Assembly (NCBI RefSeq): GCF_900096975.1
Contig: NZ_FMYQ01000003.1
Span: forward strand, 248,001 to 312,000
DNA: 64,000 bases
Source of the DNA: Paraburkholderia lycopersici
Lineage (GTDB): Bacteria; Pseudomonadota; Gammaproteobacteria; Burkholderiales; Burkholderiaceae
Direction: 5' to 3'
Shown here piece by piece: positions 1 to 7,369 of the stretch (the first letter of the stretch is position 1; the number at the start of each line of letters is the position of its first letter). Below the pieces are notes generated by a model that was not told the DNA's origin, did not search any database, and saw only the letters and a program-made list of their open reading frames with translations. The position numbers and the translations under genes were made by a program.

Positions 1-97
1 GGCGCACCGCAACGATGACCGCCTGTCGGCGCTTACTTTTTTCACAATACGAGATACAATGCAGTTTCCGTCTCACGCGCCACACGAATCGGAACCC

Positions 98-898
98 ATG
101 AGCGACACCCATCCAGATCCGAAGACCTCGATTCAGGTGATCGAGCGCATGATGCGCCTGCTGGACGCGCTGGCCGCGCACAGCGACCCCGTCAGCCTGA
201 AGGAACTTGCGCAACGCACCGAGCTGCATCCTTCAACCGCGCACCGCATCCTGAACGACATGGTGAGCTGCCGCCTCGTCGACCGCTCCGACCCCGGCAC
301 CTACCGGCTCGGCATGCGGCTGCTCGAACTCGGCAATCTCGTGAAGGCGCGCCTTTCGGTACGCGATGCTGCGCTTACGCCGATGCGTGAGCTGCACCGT
401 CTGACGGGCCAGACGGTGAATCTTTCCGTGCGCCAGGGCGACGAGATCGTCTATATCGAGCGCGCCTATTCGGAACGCTCAGGAATGCAGGTGGTGCGCG
501 CCATCGGCGGCCGCGCGCCGCTGCACCTCACCTCCGTCGGCAAGCTGTTCCTCGCCGCCGACGAAGCGAACCGCGTGCGCGCCTACGCCACGCGCACGGG
601 TCTTTCGGGCCATACGCGCAACAGCATTACCGATCTCGGCCGGCTCGAGCGGGAACTCGCCCATGTGCGCCAGCAATTTTGCGCGCGTGACAACGAAGAG
701 CTCGAACTGGGCGTGCGCTGCATAGCCGCAGGCATCTACGACGACACCGGCAAGCTGGTGGCAGGCCTGTCGCTTTCCGCTCCCGCCGATCGACTGCAGG
801 ATTCGTGGCTCGGTCAGTTGAGCAAGACGGCGCTTATCATTTCGGAGTCGCTGGGCTATCACCCGGAGCCCGCCGAAGGCAACGTACAAACCGCCTGA
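98..898 (+). CDS. IclR-family transcriptional regulator
   Basis: DNA-binding regulator of 266 residues with the two-domain IclR layout. An N-terminal winged helix-turn-helix (about residues 10-75, with the typical run PSTAHRILNDMV) precedes a C-terminal effector-binding domain (about 85-260). IclR proteins usually control catabolic genes next door or elsewhere; no obvious catabolic operon is adjacent, so its target is unknown. An ATG at 59 is also in frame, but a TACAAT -10-like hexamer at 55-60 overlaps it, so the start at 98 (MSDTHPDP) is preferred. The gene ends just before a strong hairpin terminator. The effector cannot be predicted from the sequence. Confidence 0.9.
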   Translation: MSDTHPDPKTSIQVIERMMRLLDALAAHSDPVSLKELAQRTELHPSTAHRILNDMVSCRLVDRSDPGTYRLGMRLLELGNLVKARLSVRDAALTPMRELHRLTGQTVNLSVRQGDEIVYIERAYSERSGMQVVRAIGGRAPLHLTSVGKLFLAADEANRVRAYATRTGLSGHTRNSITDLGRLERELAHVRQQFCARDNEELELGVRCIAAGIYDDTGKLVAGLSLSAPADRLQDSWLGQLSKTALIISESLGYHPEPAEGNVQTA

Positions 899-918
899 GA
901 CCCGAAGCGGTCAAAGTC

Positions 919-951
919 AAAAAAAGCGGAGGCATGGCCTCCGTTTTTTTT
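919..951 (+). terminator. Rho-independent terminator of the IclR gene
   Basis: Perfect 7-bp stem CGGAGGC/GCCTCCG with a 3-nt loop, followed by eight T and preceded by seven A. It can therefore work in both directions and lies 21 bases after the IclR stop. Confidence 0.9.
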
Positions 952-995
952 GATGCCGGTCAGCGTCATGGAACGCCCGGCACGTCCCGGCAAGC

Positions 996-1022
996 AAAAC
1001 GCCCCGCAATTGCGGGGCGTTT
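996..1022 (-). terminator. Terminator of pbpG
   Basis: Near-perfect palindrome (AAACGCCCCGCA and its complement, centred on AATT) with T residues on the minus-strand side. It lies about 40 bases after the pbpG stop codon. Confidence 0.8.
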
Positions 1023-1061
1023 CTCGTGGCGAATCCGAAAGCCGGCGACCGGCAAGCAGAC

Positions 1062-2246
1062 TCAGGTGCCCGCACCGCCTGCGTCCGCACTCGTGATGCG
1101 CGGCTGCTGATCCGCGCCGCCATTGTCGAGCCACGTGCGCACACGCGTCGCATCGGCGAAGCGCGAGTACTTGCCGCTCGAATCGAGCAGCACCATGATG
1201 ACCGGACGATTGTGAATCGTGCTCTGCATGACGAGGCACTCGCCCGCTTCGTTGATGAAGCCCGTCTTCTGCAGACCAATGTCCCACGACGCATTGCGCA
1301 CCAACGCGTTCGTGCTGTTGTAGGCCAGGTTGCGCTTGCCCGTGAACACGTCGTAGCTGCGATCGGTCGAGAACTGGCGGATGAGCGGGTACTGGTACGC
1401 CGCGTTCACCATCTTCACGAGATCACGCGCCGTCGAAACGTTGTGGCTCGTCAGGCCCGTGGAATTCTCGAAGTGCGTGTCGGTCATGCCGAGCTGCTTC
1501 GCCTTCGCGTTCATCGCCGCGATGAACGCCGGACGACCGCCCGGGTAATAGCGCGACAGCGCCGCCGCCGCGCGATTTTCCGAGGCCATCAAAGCGATGT
1601 GCAGCATGTCCTCGCGCGACAGCACCGAGCCGACCGAAAGACGCGAGCCCGTGTTCTTTTCGTAATCGCGGTCTTCGTCCGTTACCTCGATCTGCTCGGA
1701 GAGCGATGCCTTTGAATCGAGCACGACCATCGCGGTCATGAGCTTCGAAATCGACGCGATCGGCACCACCGAGCGCGAGTTCTTGTCGAAGAGCGGCTCG
1801 AGCGTGTTCTGATCGACCACGTAGGCGACGCCCGAGCGCAGCATCAGCGAGTCGGGCGTCTCGTGCAGGCCGAACGCCTGGCCAACGGTGGGCTGGCGCG
1901 GTTCGAACGCCACGCGGCGCACCGCCGAATGATGGCGGCCGTTCATCGTATAAGCGACGCGGCGTTTTTTCGCCACCGGACGCGCATCGTCGTCCTTCGC
2001 GGCGACGGTGCGGGTTGCGACCGCCTTCTTGCTGGCCTTTGCCGTTGCCGGCTCGACCTTCGCAACCTTCCTGGTGACTTTTTTCGCCTTGGCCGTCTTG
2101 GCCGGCGCGGCGTCTTGCGACGCAGCAAAGGCGCCCTCAGGCGCCACGAGCGTCGCACTGATCGCGACGGATACAGCGACCGACAACGCGGTGCTGATAA
2201 CCGACGACGGCATCAGTGAGAACAACAGGAGCTTGTCGGATTTCAT
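1062..2246 (-). CDS. pbpG: D-alanyl-D-alanine endopeptidase (PBP7/8 type, peptidase S11)
   Basis: Periplasmic low-molecular-weight penicillin-binding protein of 394 residues that would cleave D-Ala-DAP cross-links in peptidoglycan. A hydrophobic signal sequence (about residues 5-42) is followed by a Lys/Ala-rich linker (about 45-95). The S11 catalytic motifs follow in order: SISK (Ser165, Lys168), SEN and KTG. The linker makes the protein longer than E. coli PBP7 (about 310 residues); it may contact the wall or a partner. The start at 2246 (MKSDKLLL) gives a normal signal peptide, whereas the frame open to 2297 would prepend a non-signal stretch. It is the only gene on its transcript. Confidence 0.92.
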   Translation of the reverse strand: MKSDKLLLFSLMPSSVISTALSVAVSVAISATLVAPEGAFAASQDAAPAKTAKAKKVTRKVAKVEPATAKASKKAVATRTVAAKDDDARPVAKKRRVAYTMNGRHHSAVRRVAFEPRQPTVGQAFGLHETPDSLMLRSGVAYVVDQNTLEPLFDKNSRSVVPIASISKLMTAMVVLDSKASLSEQIEVTDEDRDYEKNTGSRLSVGSVLSREDMLHIALMASENRAAAALSRYYPGGRPAFIAAMNAKAKQLGMTDTHFENSTGLTSHNVSTARDLVKMVNAAYQYPLIRQFSTDRSYDVFTGKRNLAYNSTNALVRNASWDIGLQKTGFINEAGECLVMQSTIHNRPVIMVLLDSSGKYSRFADATRVRTWLDNGGADQQPRITSADAGGAGT

Positions 2247-2281
2247 TGGTGTTCTTGATGGAGCGGCGGGATCGTTCGCCA

Positions 2282-2310
2282 AGTGTAGTAAAACCACGAA
2301 AAATTCGCAA
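2282..2310 (-). promoter_or_regulatory. Sigma-70 promoter of pbpG
   Basis: On the minus strand TTGCGA and TACACT are separated by exactly 17 bases. The -10 lies 36 bases upstream of the pbpG start codon. Confidence 0.7.
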
Positions 2311-2792
2311 ATTGAAGCACTTATAGGCGCTCATTAAACCGAAGTATGACCTCCGATTGAGCATGCCAATGCACTTCCCGCATTCGATGGCGGCAGACAA
2401 TCGAAGAGCCGCTTCCTCCCGCCACGACACCGCTTCTCGACAACGTTTGCGGCTCACACAAGATGCGCTCGCTGCGTTAACGGCGTTCGTCGTACAGAAC
2501 TTGATAGGGAATACGGGTGAGATTGTCTGACCATCAGTTCCGCCGTGCCGCGCAACGCGCGTTCGGCTGCAATGGATCATTAACGTTCCATGTAGGAATT
2601 CGGTGGACGCATTGGGTGAAATCCCGCATGCGCACTCACACGATCCATGCCGCATCTTGCCAGAAGCCGCGCTTCCCCGCTTGCTCTGCCGGCCCGCGCG
2701 CGTACCAGGCGCCAAAATCCCGCAGCATCGGGACATCGGCGCCGTTGTCGCAGCTGCCCTCATGCGTGTGGCATAAGTGTTTGTTTAATAAT
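2311..2792. other. Intergenic region with no recognisable gene
   Basis: About 480 bases between the divergent pbpG and phasin promoters. Short open frames cross it on both strands, but none has a convincing start, composition or known motif. Base composition drops noticeably towards AT near 2780-2800 as the phasin promoter is approached. Confidence 0.5.
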
Positions 2793-2875
2793 AAATTCTT
2801 GACATTGTGCGATGCACCAAAAATTCTTGACTTTCTTCGCCGGCATCCTAAAATCGAGTTAATGCTGCGACGCAC
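2793..2875 (+). promoter_or_regulatory. Phasin promoter region with direct repeat and palindromic site at +1
   Basis: A sigma-70 promoter TTGACT (2827-2832), 16-bp spacer, TAAAAT (2849-2854) precedes the phasin gene. The -35 lies inside the second copy of an 11-base direct repeat, AAATTCTTGAC (2793-2803 and 2821-2831, period 28). The palindrome GTGCGATGCAC lies between the copies. ATGCTGCGACGCAC (2862-2875) lies where transcription should start. Phasin promoters in this group are usually repressed by PhaR, which leaves DNA for PHA granules; assigning these sites to PhaR is an inference. Confidence 0.65.
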
Positions 2876-2956
2876 AAAGCGAGCCGCAGAGCACCAGCGC
2901 CTTGCCACTTACTCCAGGCGACCCTCGAAGGCCGCCAACCAACCAGGAGCGTAAAC

Positions 2957-3529
2957 ATGAGTCTGCTGACCCCTGAGCAATTCGCGGCTGCCCAGAAAGC
3001 CAACCTCGAAACCCTGTTCGGCCTCACCGGCAAGGCATTCGAAGGCGTGGAAAAGCTCGTCGAATTGAACCTTCAGGCCGTTCGCTCGAATTTGGCGGAA
3101 TCGCAGGAACACGCCCAGCGCGCACTGTCGGTGAAGGACGCGCAGGAATTCCTGGCCCTGCAAACGAGCTATGCCCAGCCGCTCGCCGAAAAGCTGCTGT
3201 CGTATGGCCGTCACGTGTATGAAATCGCTTCGGCCACCCAGGCCGAGTTCGCGAAGGTCGCCGAAGCCCATTACGAAGAGCAGAACCGCAAGGTTCAGTC
3301 GCTCGTCGACAACGTCGCGAAGAACGCGCCGGCCGGCTCGGAAACCGCAGTCGCCGTAATCAAGTCGGCTATCAACGCCGCGAACACGACCTACGAAACG
3401 GTCCACAAGGCCACGAAGCAAGCGGTCGAAATGGCCGAAAGCAACTTCAACGCGGCCACGGCTGCCGCAAGCAAGGCCGCCGCGCAGGCTTCGCGCTCGG
3501 CCGCCGCTTCGGCGAAGAAGACCGTCTGA
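2957..3529 (+). CDS. phaP: Phasin family protein (PHA granule-associated)
   Basis: A 190-residue phasin that would coat polyhydroxyalkanoate granules and control their size and number. Nearly the whole chain is amphipathic helix without Cys or a signal peptide. It begins [22 protein letters not shown], the typical phasin start, and ends in an Ala/Lys-rich tail (about 160-190) like the DNA- or granule-binding tails of Burkholderia phasins. The start is set by a GGAG-type ribosome-binding site 7-10 bases upstream. It has its own promoter and terminator, so it is probably monocistronic and strongly expressed. The symbol phaP is by family; several paralogues are usual in these genomes. Confidence 0.93.
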   Translation: MSLLTPEQFAAAQKANLETLFGLTGKAFEGVEKLVELNLQAVRSNLAESQEHAQRALSVKDAQEFLALQTSYAQPLAEKLLSYGRHVYEIASATQAEFAKVAEAHYEEQNRKVQSLVDNVAKNAPAGSETAVAVIKSAINAANTTYETVHKATKQAVEMAESNFNAATAAASKAAAQASRSAAASAKKTV

Positions 3530-3621
3530 CTGCCTTAGATTGAACCGGAGGTCGCGCTGAAACAGCCGCGCACTCCGCGCCGCACCTGAACGCTCCGGCA
3601 TGCCGCCTGGCATGTCACTTG

Positions 3622-3648
3622 CCCGGTCTCCGACCGGGAATCTTTTTT
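3622..3648 (+). terminator. Terminator of the phasin gene
   Basis: Stem CCCGGTC/GACCGGG with a 3-nt loop, then AATC and six T, about 90 bases after the phasin stop. Confidence 0.8.
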
Positions 3649-3698
3649 ACGCTCAGGCGCCTCTCGCACTTCCGCAGTACTTCTCATTACCCAAAAGC

Positions 3699-3730
3699 AA
3701 ACGGCGCACTCCTCGCGGAGTGCGCCGTTT
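3699..3730 (-). terminator. Terminator of the aceE-aceF-lpdA operon
   Basis: A 14-bp perfect stem (AAACGGCGCACTCC and its complement around TCGC) located 37 bases after the lpdA stop. On the minus strand it is followed by TTGCTTTTG. Confidence 0.8.
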
Positions 3731-3766
3731 CTTCATGTGCGCCGCACGCTGCAGCGCGGCACGGAC

Positions 3767-5524
3767 TTACTTCTTTTTCTGCGGCGGAAGATCGGTACAC
3801 ACGCCTTCGTACAGTTCGGCGGCCATGCCGATCGATTCGCCGAGCGTCGGGTGCGGGTGGATCGTCTTGCCGATGTCGGTCGCGTCCGCGCCCATCTCCA
3901 CCGCGAGGCACACTTCGCTGATGAGGTCGCCCGCGTTCAGGCCGACGATGCCGCCGCCGATCACGCGATGCGTCTCTTCGTCGAAGATCAGCTTGGTGAA
4001 GCCCTCGTCGCGGCCGTTGGCGATCGCGCGGCCCGACGCGGCCCACGGGAACACCGCCTTGCCGTACTTGATGCCTTCGGCCTTGCACTGGTCCTCGGTC
4101 TTCCCGGCCCACGCCACTTCCGGATCGGTGTAGGCCACCGACGGAATCTGCAGCGCGTCGAAGTACGCCTTCTCGCCGTGCGCCGCTTCCGCCGCCACGT
4201 GGCCTTCGTGCACGGCCTTGTGCGCGAGCATCGGCTGGCCGACGATGTCGCCGATCGCGAAGATGTGCGGCACGTTGGTGCGCATCTGCTTGTCGACTTC
4301 GATGAAGCCGCGCTCCGTCACCGCCACGCCGGCCTTGTCCGCGCCGATCTTCTTACCGTTGGGCGAACGGCCCACGGCGACCAGCACGAGGTCGTAGCGC
4401 TGCGGTTCGGCAGGCGCCTTCTCGCCCTCGAACGTGACGTAGATGCCGTCGTCCTTCGCCTCGGCCTTCGTGGTCTTCGTCTTGAGCATGACGTTCGCGA
4501 AGCGCTTCGCGTTGTACTTCTCCCAGACCTTCACGAGATCGCGGTCCGCGCCGGCCATCAGGCCGTCGAGCATTTCGACGACGTCGATCTGCGCGCCGAG
4601 CGTCGAGTAGACCGTCGCCATTTCCAGACCGATGATGCCGCCGCCGATCACGAGCATCTTTTGCGGGATCTGGCGCAGTTCGAGCGCGCCCGTGGAATCG
4701 ACCACGCGCGGGTCTTCCGGGATGAACGGCAGCTTCACGGCCTGCGAACCCGCCGCGATGATCGCCTGCCTGAACTTGACGATCTTCCTGCCGCCCTCGC
4801 CCGCCACTTCGATGTGGTGCGGATCGAGGAACGTGCCGACGCCCGTCACGACTTCGACCTTGCGCGCCTTCGCCATGCCGGCGAGGCCGCCCGTGAGCTT
4901 CCTGACGACGCCCGACTTGAAGTCGCGCAGTTTGTCCAGATCGATCTGCGGCTTGCCGAACGTGATGCCGTGCGAGCCGAGCGCGGCGGCTTCGTCGATC
5001 ACGAGCGCCGTGTGCAGCAGCGCCTTCGACGGAATGCAGCCGACGTTCAGGCACACGCCGCCGAGCGTCGGGTAACGCTCGACGAGCACCGTCTTCATGC
5101 CGAGGTCGGCGGCGCGGAACGCGGCCGAATAGCCGCCGGGGCCCGCGCCCAGCACGAGCATGTCGCATTCGACGTCGACGCTGCCGCCGAAGCTGCCCGC
5201 CTGCGGTGCCGGTGCCGCGGCCTTCGGCGCTTCGGCGGCGGCGGGCGCCTCGGCTTTCGGCGCGGGTGCCGGCGCGGCCGCGCCCGCCGACACTTCGACC
5301 AGCGCGATCACGGTGCCCTGCGACGCCTTGTCGCCCGGCTTGATCCTCACTTCCTTGACGGTGCCCGCGACGTCGCTGGGCACTTCCATCGTGGCCTTGT
5401 CCGATTCGAGCGAGAGCAGCGTCTGCTCCTTCTCGATCACGTCGCCGGCCTTGATGTTGACTTCGATGACGTCGATGTCCTTGAAGTCGCCGATATCCGG
5501 CACTTTCACTTCGACGAGACTCAT
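3767..5524 (-). CDS. lpdA: Dihydrolipoyl dehydrogenase (PDH E3) with N-terminal lipoyl domain
   Basis: E3 subunit of pyruvate dehydrogenase, 585 residues. It reoxidises dihydrolipoamide with FAD and passes electrons to NAD. Residues 1-80 form a lipoyl domain (ESDKA, lipoylated Lys43), followed by an Ala/Pro linker (about 80-112). The flavoprotein disulfide reductase core has the FAD motif GAGPGG (126-131), the redox pair Cys158/Cys163 in GGVCLNVGC, and the C-terminal HPHPT active-site His. An E3 with a fused lipoyl domain is the known beta-proteobacterial form. It is the last gene of the operon, 97 bases after aceF. The start at 5524 (MSLVEVKV) is preferred over 5581. Confidence 0.96.
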   Translation of the reverse strand: MSLVEVKVPDIGDFKDIDVIEVNIKAGDVIEKEQTLLSLESDKATMEVPSDVAGTVKEVRIKPGDKASQGTVIALVEVSAGAAAPAPAPKAEAPAAAEAPKAAAPAPQAGSFGGSVDVECDMLVLGAGPGGYSAAFRAADLGMKTVLVERYPTLGGVCLNVGCIPSKALLHTALVIDEAAALGSHGITFGKPQIDLDKLRDFKSGVVRKLTGGLAGMAKARKVEVVTGVGTFLDPHHIEVAGEGGRKIVKFRQAIIAAGSQAVKLPFIPEDPRVVDSTGALELRQIPQKMLVIGGGIIGLEMATVYSTLGAQIDVVEMLDGLMAGADRDLVKVWEKYNAKRFANVMLKTKTTKAEAKDDGIYVTFEGEKAPAEPQRYDLVLVAVGRSPNGKKIGADKAGVAVTERGFIEVDKQMRTNVPHIFAIGDIVGQPMLAHKAVHEGHVAAEAAHGEKAYFDALQIPSVAYTDPEVAWAGKTEDQCKAEGIKYGKAVFPWAASGRAIANGRDEGFTKLIFDEETHRVIGGGIVGLNAGDLISEVCLAVEMGADATDIGKTIHPHPTLGESIGMAAELYEGVCTDLPPQKKK

Positions 5525-5621
5525 GGTGTCCCCTTCAGGAACGACCGGCCGCGCCCGCCGCGGCGCGCCCCCCATGAACAAGGCGGGTGCGGTGCGGCGG
5601 CGCGGGCCGGTCGAAGCGGTT

Positions 5622-7289
5622 TTACAGAATCACGCGGCGGAAATCGCCGAGGATCGAAGCGAGGTACGCGTTGAAGCGCGCGGCTTCCGCGCCGTCGATC
5701 ACGCGGTGGTCGTACGAGAGCGACAGCGGCAGCGTGAGGCGCGGCACGAACTGCTTGCCGTCCCACACGGGCTTCATCGCGCTGCGCGACAGGCCGAGGA
5801 TCGCCACTTCCGGCGCGTTGATGATCGGCGTGAAGTGCGTGCCGCCGATGCCGCCGAGCGACGAGATCGAGAAGCAGCCGCCCTGCATCTGGTCGGGCTT
5901 GAGCTTGCCTTCGCGCGCGAGCTTCGACAGCTCGGCCATTTCCTTCGCGATCTCGACGAGACCCTTCTTGTCGGCGTCGCGGATCACGGGGACGACGAGG
6001 CCGTTCGGCGTGTCGGCGGCGAAACCGATGTGGTAGTACTGCTTGAAGACGAGGGTGTCGCCGTCGAGGCTCGCATTGAAGGTCGGGAACTTCTTCAGTG
6101 CCGCGACGCAGGCCTTGATGACGAACGCGAGCATCGTGAACTTCACGCCCGACTTCTCGTTCTCCTTGTTCAGCTGCACGCGCAGCGCTTCGAGGTCGGT
6201 GATGTCCGCTTCGTCGTTGTTCGTGACGTGCGGGATCATGACCCAGTTGCGGTGAAGGTTCGCGCCCGAAATCTTCTTGATGCGCGAGAGCGGCTTCGGA
6301 TCGACGGGGCCGAACTTCGTGAAGTCGATCTTCGGCCACGGCAGCAGGTTCAGGCCCGCGCCATCGGCGGCCGGAGCGGCGGCTGCGGCGCCGGGGGCCG
6401 CCAGCGCGCCCGTCATCACGCCCTTCACGAACGCGGTGACGTCGTCCTGGGTGATGCGGCCCTTCGGACCCGTGCCCGCGACGCGGCTCACGTCCACGCC
6501 CAGTTCGCGCGCGAACTTGCGCACGGATGGCGAAGCGTGGCTCGCGCGCCGCGCGCCGCCTTCGCCGGCCTGGATGAGAGGCGCCTGCGCGAGCGCCGAA
6601 GGCGCGGCCGCCGCGGGTTTCGCGGCGACAGGCGTCGGGGCGTCCGAGGGCACTTCGACCGGCGGCTTCGGCGCCGGCGCGGCGGCCGCGCCGGCTTCGG
6701 CTTCGATCACGACGATCTCGGTGCCTTCGGAGACGGTGTCGCCGATCTTGACCTTGATCTCCTTGACGACGCCAGCCACGGGGCTCGGCACGTCCATGGT
6801 CGCCTTGTCCGATTCGAGCGTGACGAGCGACTGCTCCTTCTCGACGCGGTCGCCGACCTGCACGCCGATTTCGATGACGGGCACGTCCTTGTAATCGCCG
6901 ATGTCGGGGACCTTGACGGTCTGCACGCCGCCGCTCGCGGCGGGCGCGGGCGCCGCGGCTTGCGCAGGCGCCGCCGCCTTCTGCGGCTGGGCGGGTTCCG
7001 CCGCCGGCTTCTCTTCTTTCGCGGCAGCGGCCGGCGCCGCACCGGCGCCCTCACCGTCCAGCACGAGGACGAGCGAGCCTTCCGACACGGTGTCGCCCAC
7101 CTTGACCTTCAGTTCCTTGACCGTGCCCGACGCGGGGCTCGGCACGTCCATCGTCGCCTTGTCCGATTCGAGCGTGATGAGCGACTGCTCTTTTTCGACG
7201 GTATCGCCCGCCTTCACCAGCACCTCGATTACAGGAATGTCCTTGTAATCGCCGATGTCCGGCACCTTGACTTCGATCGCTTGACTCAT
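5622..7289 (-). CDS. aceF: Pyruvate dehydrogenase E2, dihydrolipoyllysine acetyltransferase
   Basis: E2 core of pyruvate dehydrogenase, 555 residues. It accepts the acetyl group on lipoyl-lysine and transfers it to CoA. Two lipoyl domains (Lys44 and Lys162, both in ESDKATMDVPSP) are joined by Ala/Pro-rich swinging linkers. A peripheral subunit-binding domain (about 255-295, SPSVRKFARELGVD) and the catalytic acyltransferase domain with DHRVIDG near the C-terminus follow. The frame stays open upstream to 8318, but that part is antisense-like translation of aceE; MSQAIEVKVPDIGDY at 7289 is the family start. E. coli E2 has three lipoyl domains, whereas two is usual here. Confidence 0.96.
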   Translation of the reverse strand: MSQAIEVKVPDIGDYKDIPVIEVLVKAGDTVEKEQSLITLESDKATMDVPSPASGTVKELKVKVGDTVSEGSLVLVLDGEGAGAAPAAAAKEEKPAAEPAQPQKAAAPAQAAAPAPAASGGVQTVKVPDIGDYKDVPVIEIGVQVGDRVEKEQSLVTLESDKATMDVPSPVAGVVKEIKVKIGDTVSEGTEIVVIEAEAGAAAAPAPKPPVEVPSDAPTPVAAKPAAAAPSALAQAPLIQAGEGGARRASHASPSVRKFARELGVDVSRVAGTGPKGRITQDDVTAFVKGVMTGALAAPGAAAAAPAADGAGLNLLPWPKIDFTKFGPVDPKPLSRIKKISGANLHRNWVMIPHVTNNDEADITDLEALRVQLNKENEKSGVKFTMLAFVIKACVAALKKFPTFNASLDGDTLVFKQYYHIGFAADTPNGLVVPVIRDADKKGLVEIAKEMAELSKLAREGKLKPDQMQGGCFSISSLGGIGGTHFTPIINAPEVAILGLSRSAMKPVWDGKQFVPRLTLPLSLSYDHRVIDGAEAARFNAYLASILGDFRRVIL

Positions 7290-7314
7290 TGTTGGTGTCT
7301 CCAGGGCCGCAGAC

Positions 7315-7343
7315 GCGCGCCTCCCCGCTTCGGGGAGGCGCGC
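7315..7343 (-). other. Intercistronic hairpin between aceE and aceF
   Basis: A 12-bp perfect stem (GCGCGCCTCCCC and its complement, 5-nt loop) without a T-run in the 80-base gap between aceE and aceF. It is unlikely to terminate transcription. It may protect the aceE message 3' end or set E1/E2 stoichiometry by processing; that role is inferred. Confidence 0.6.
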
Positions 7344-7369
7344 CTGCGATGCACGGGGGTGGTGATGCG

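Noticed and set aside
59..97. Longer start of the IclR gene at ATG 59
   Set aside because: A -10-like TACAAT overlaps that codon, so the codon would not be transcribed; ATG 98 begins a normal family N-terminus.
3737..5674. 645-residue plus-strand open frame
   Set aside because: It is the antisense shadow of lpdA, His/Arg/Asp-rich with no family features, and is explained by high GC content.
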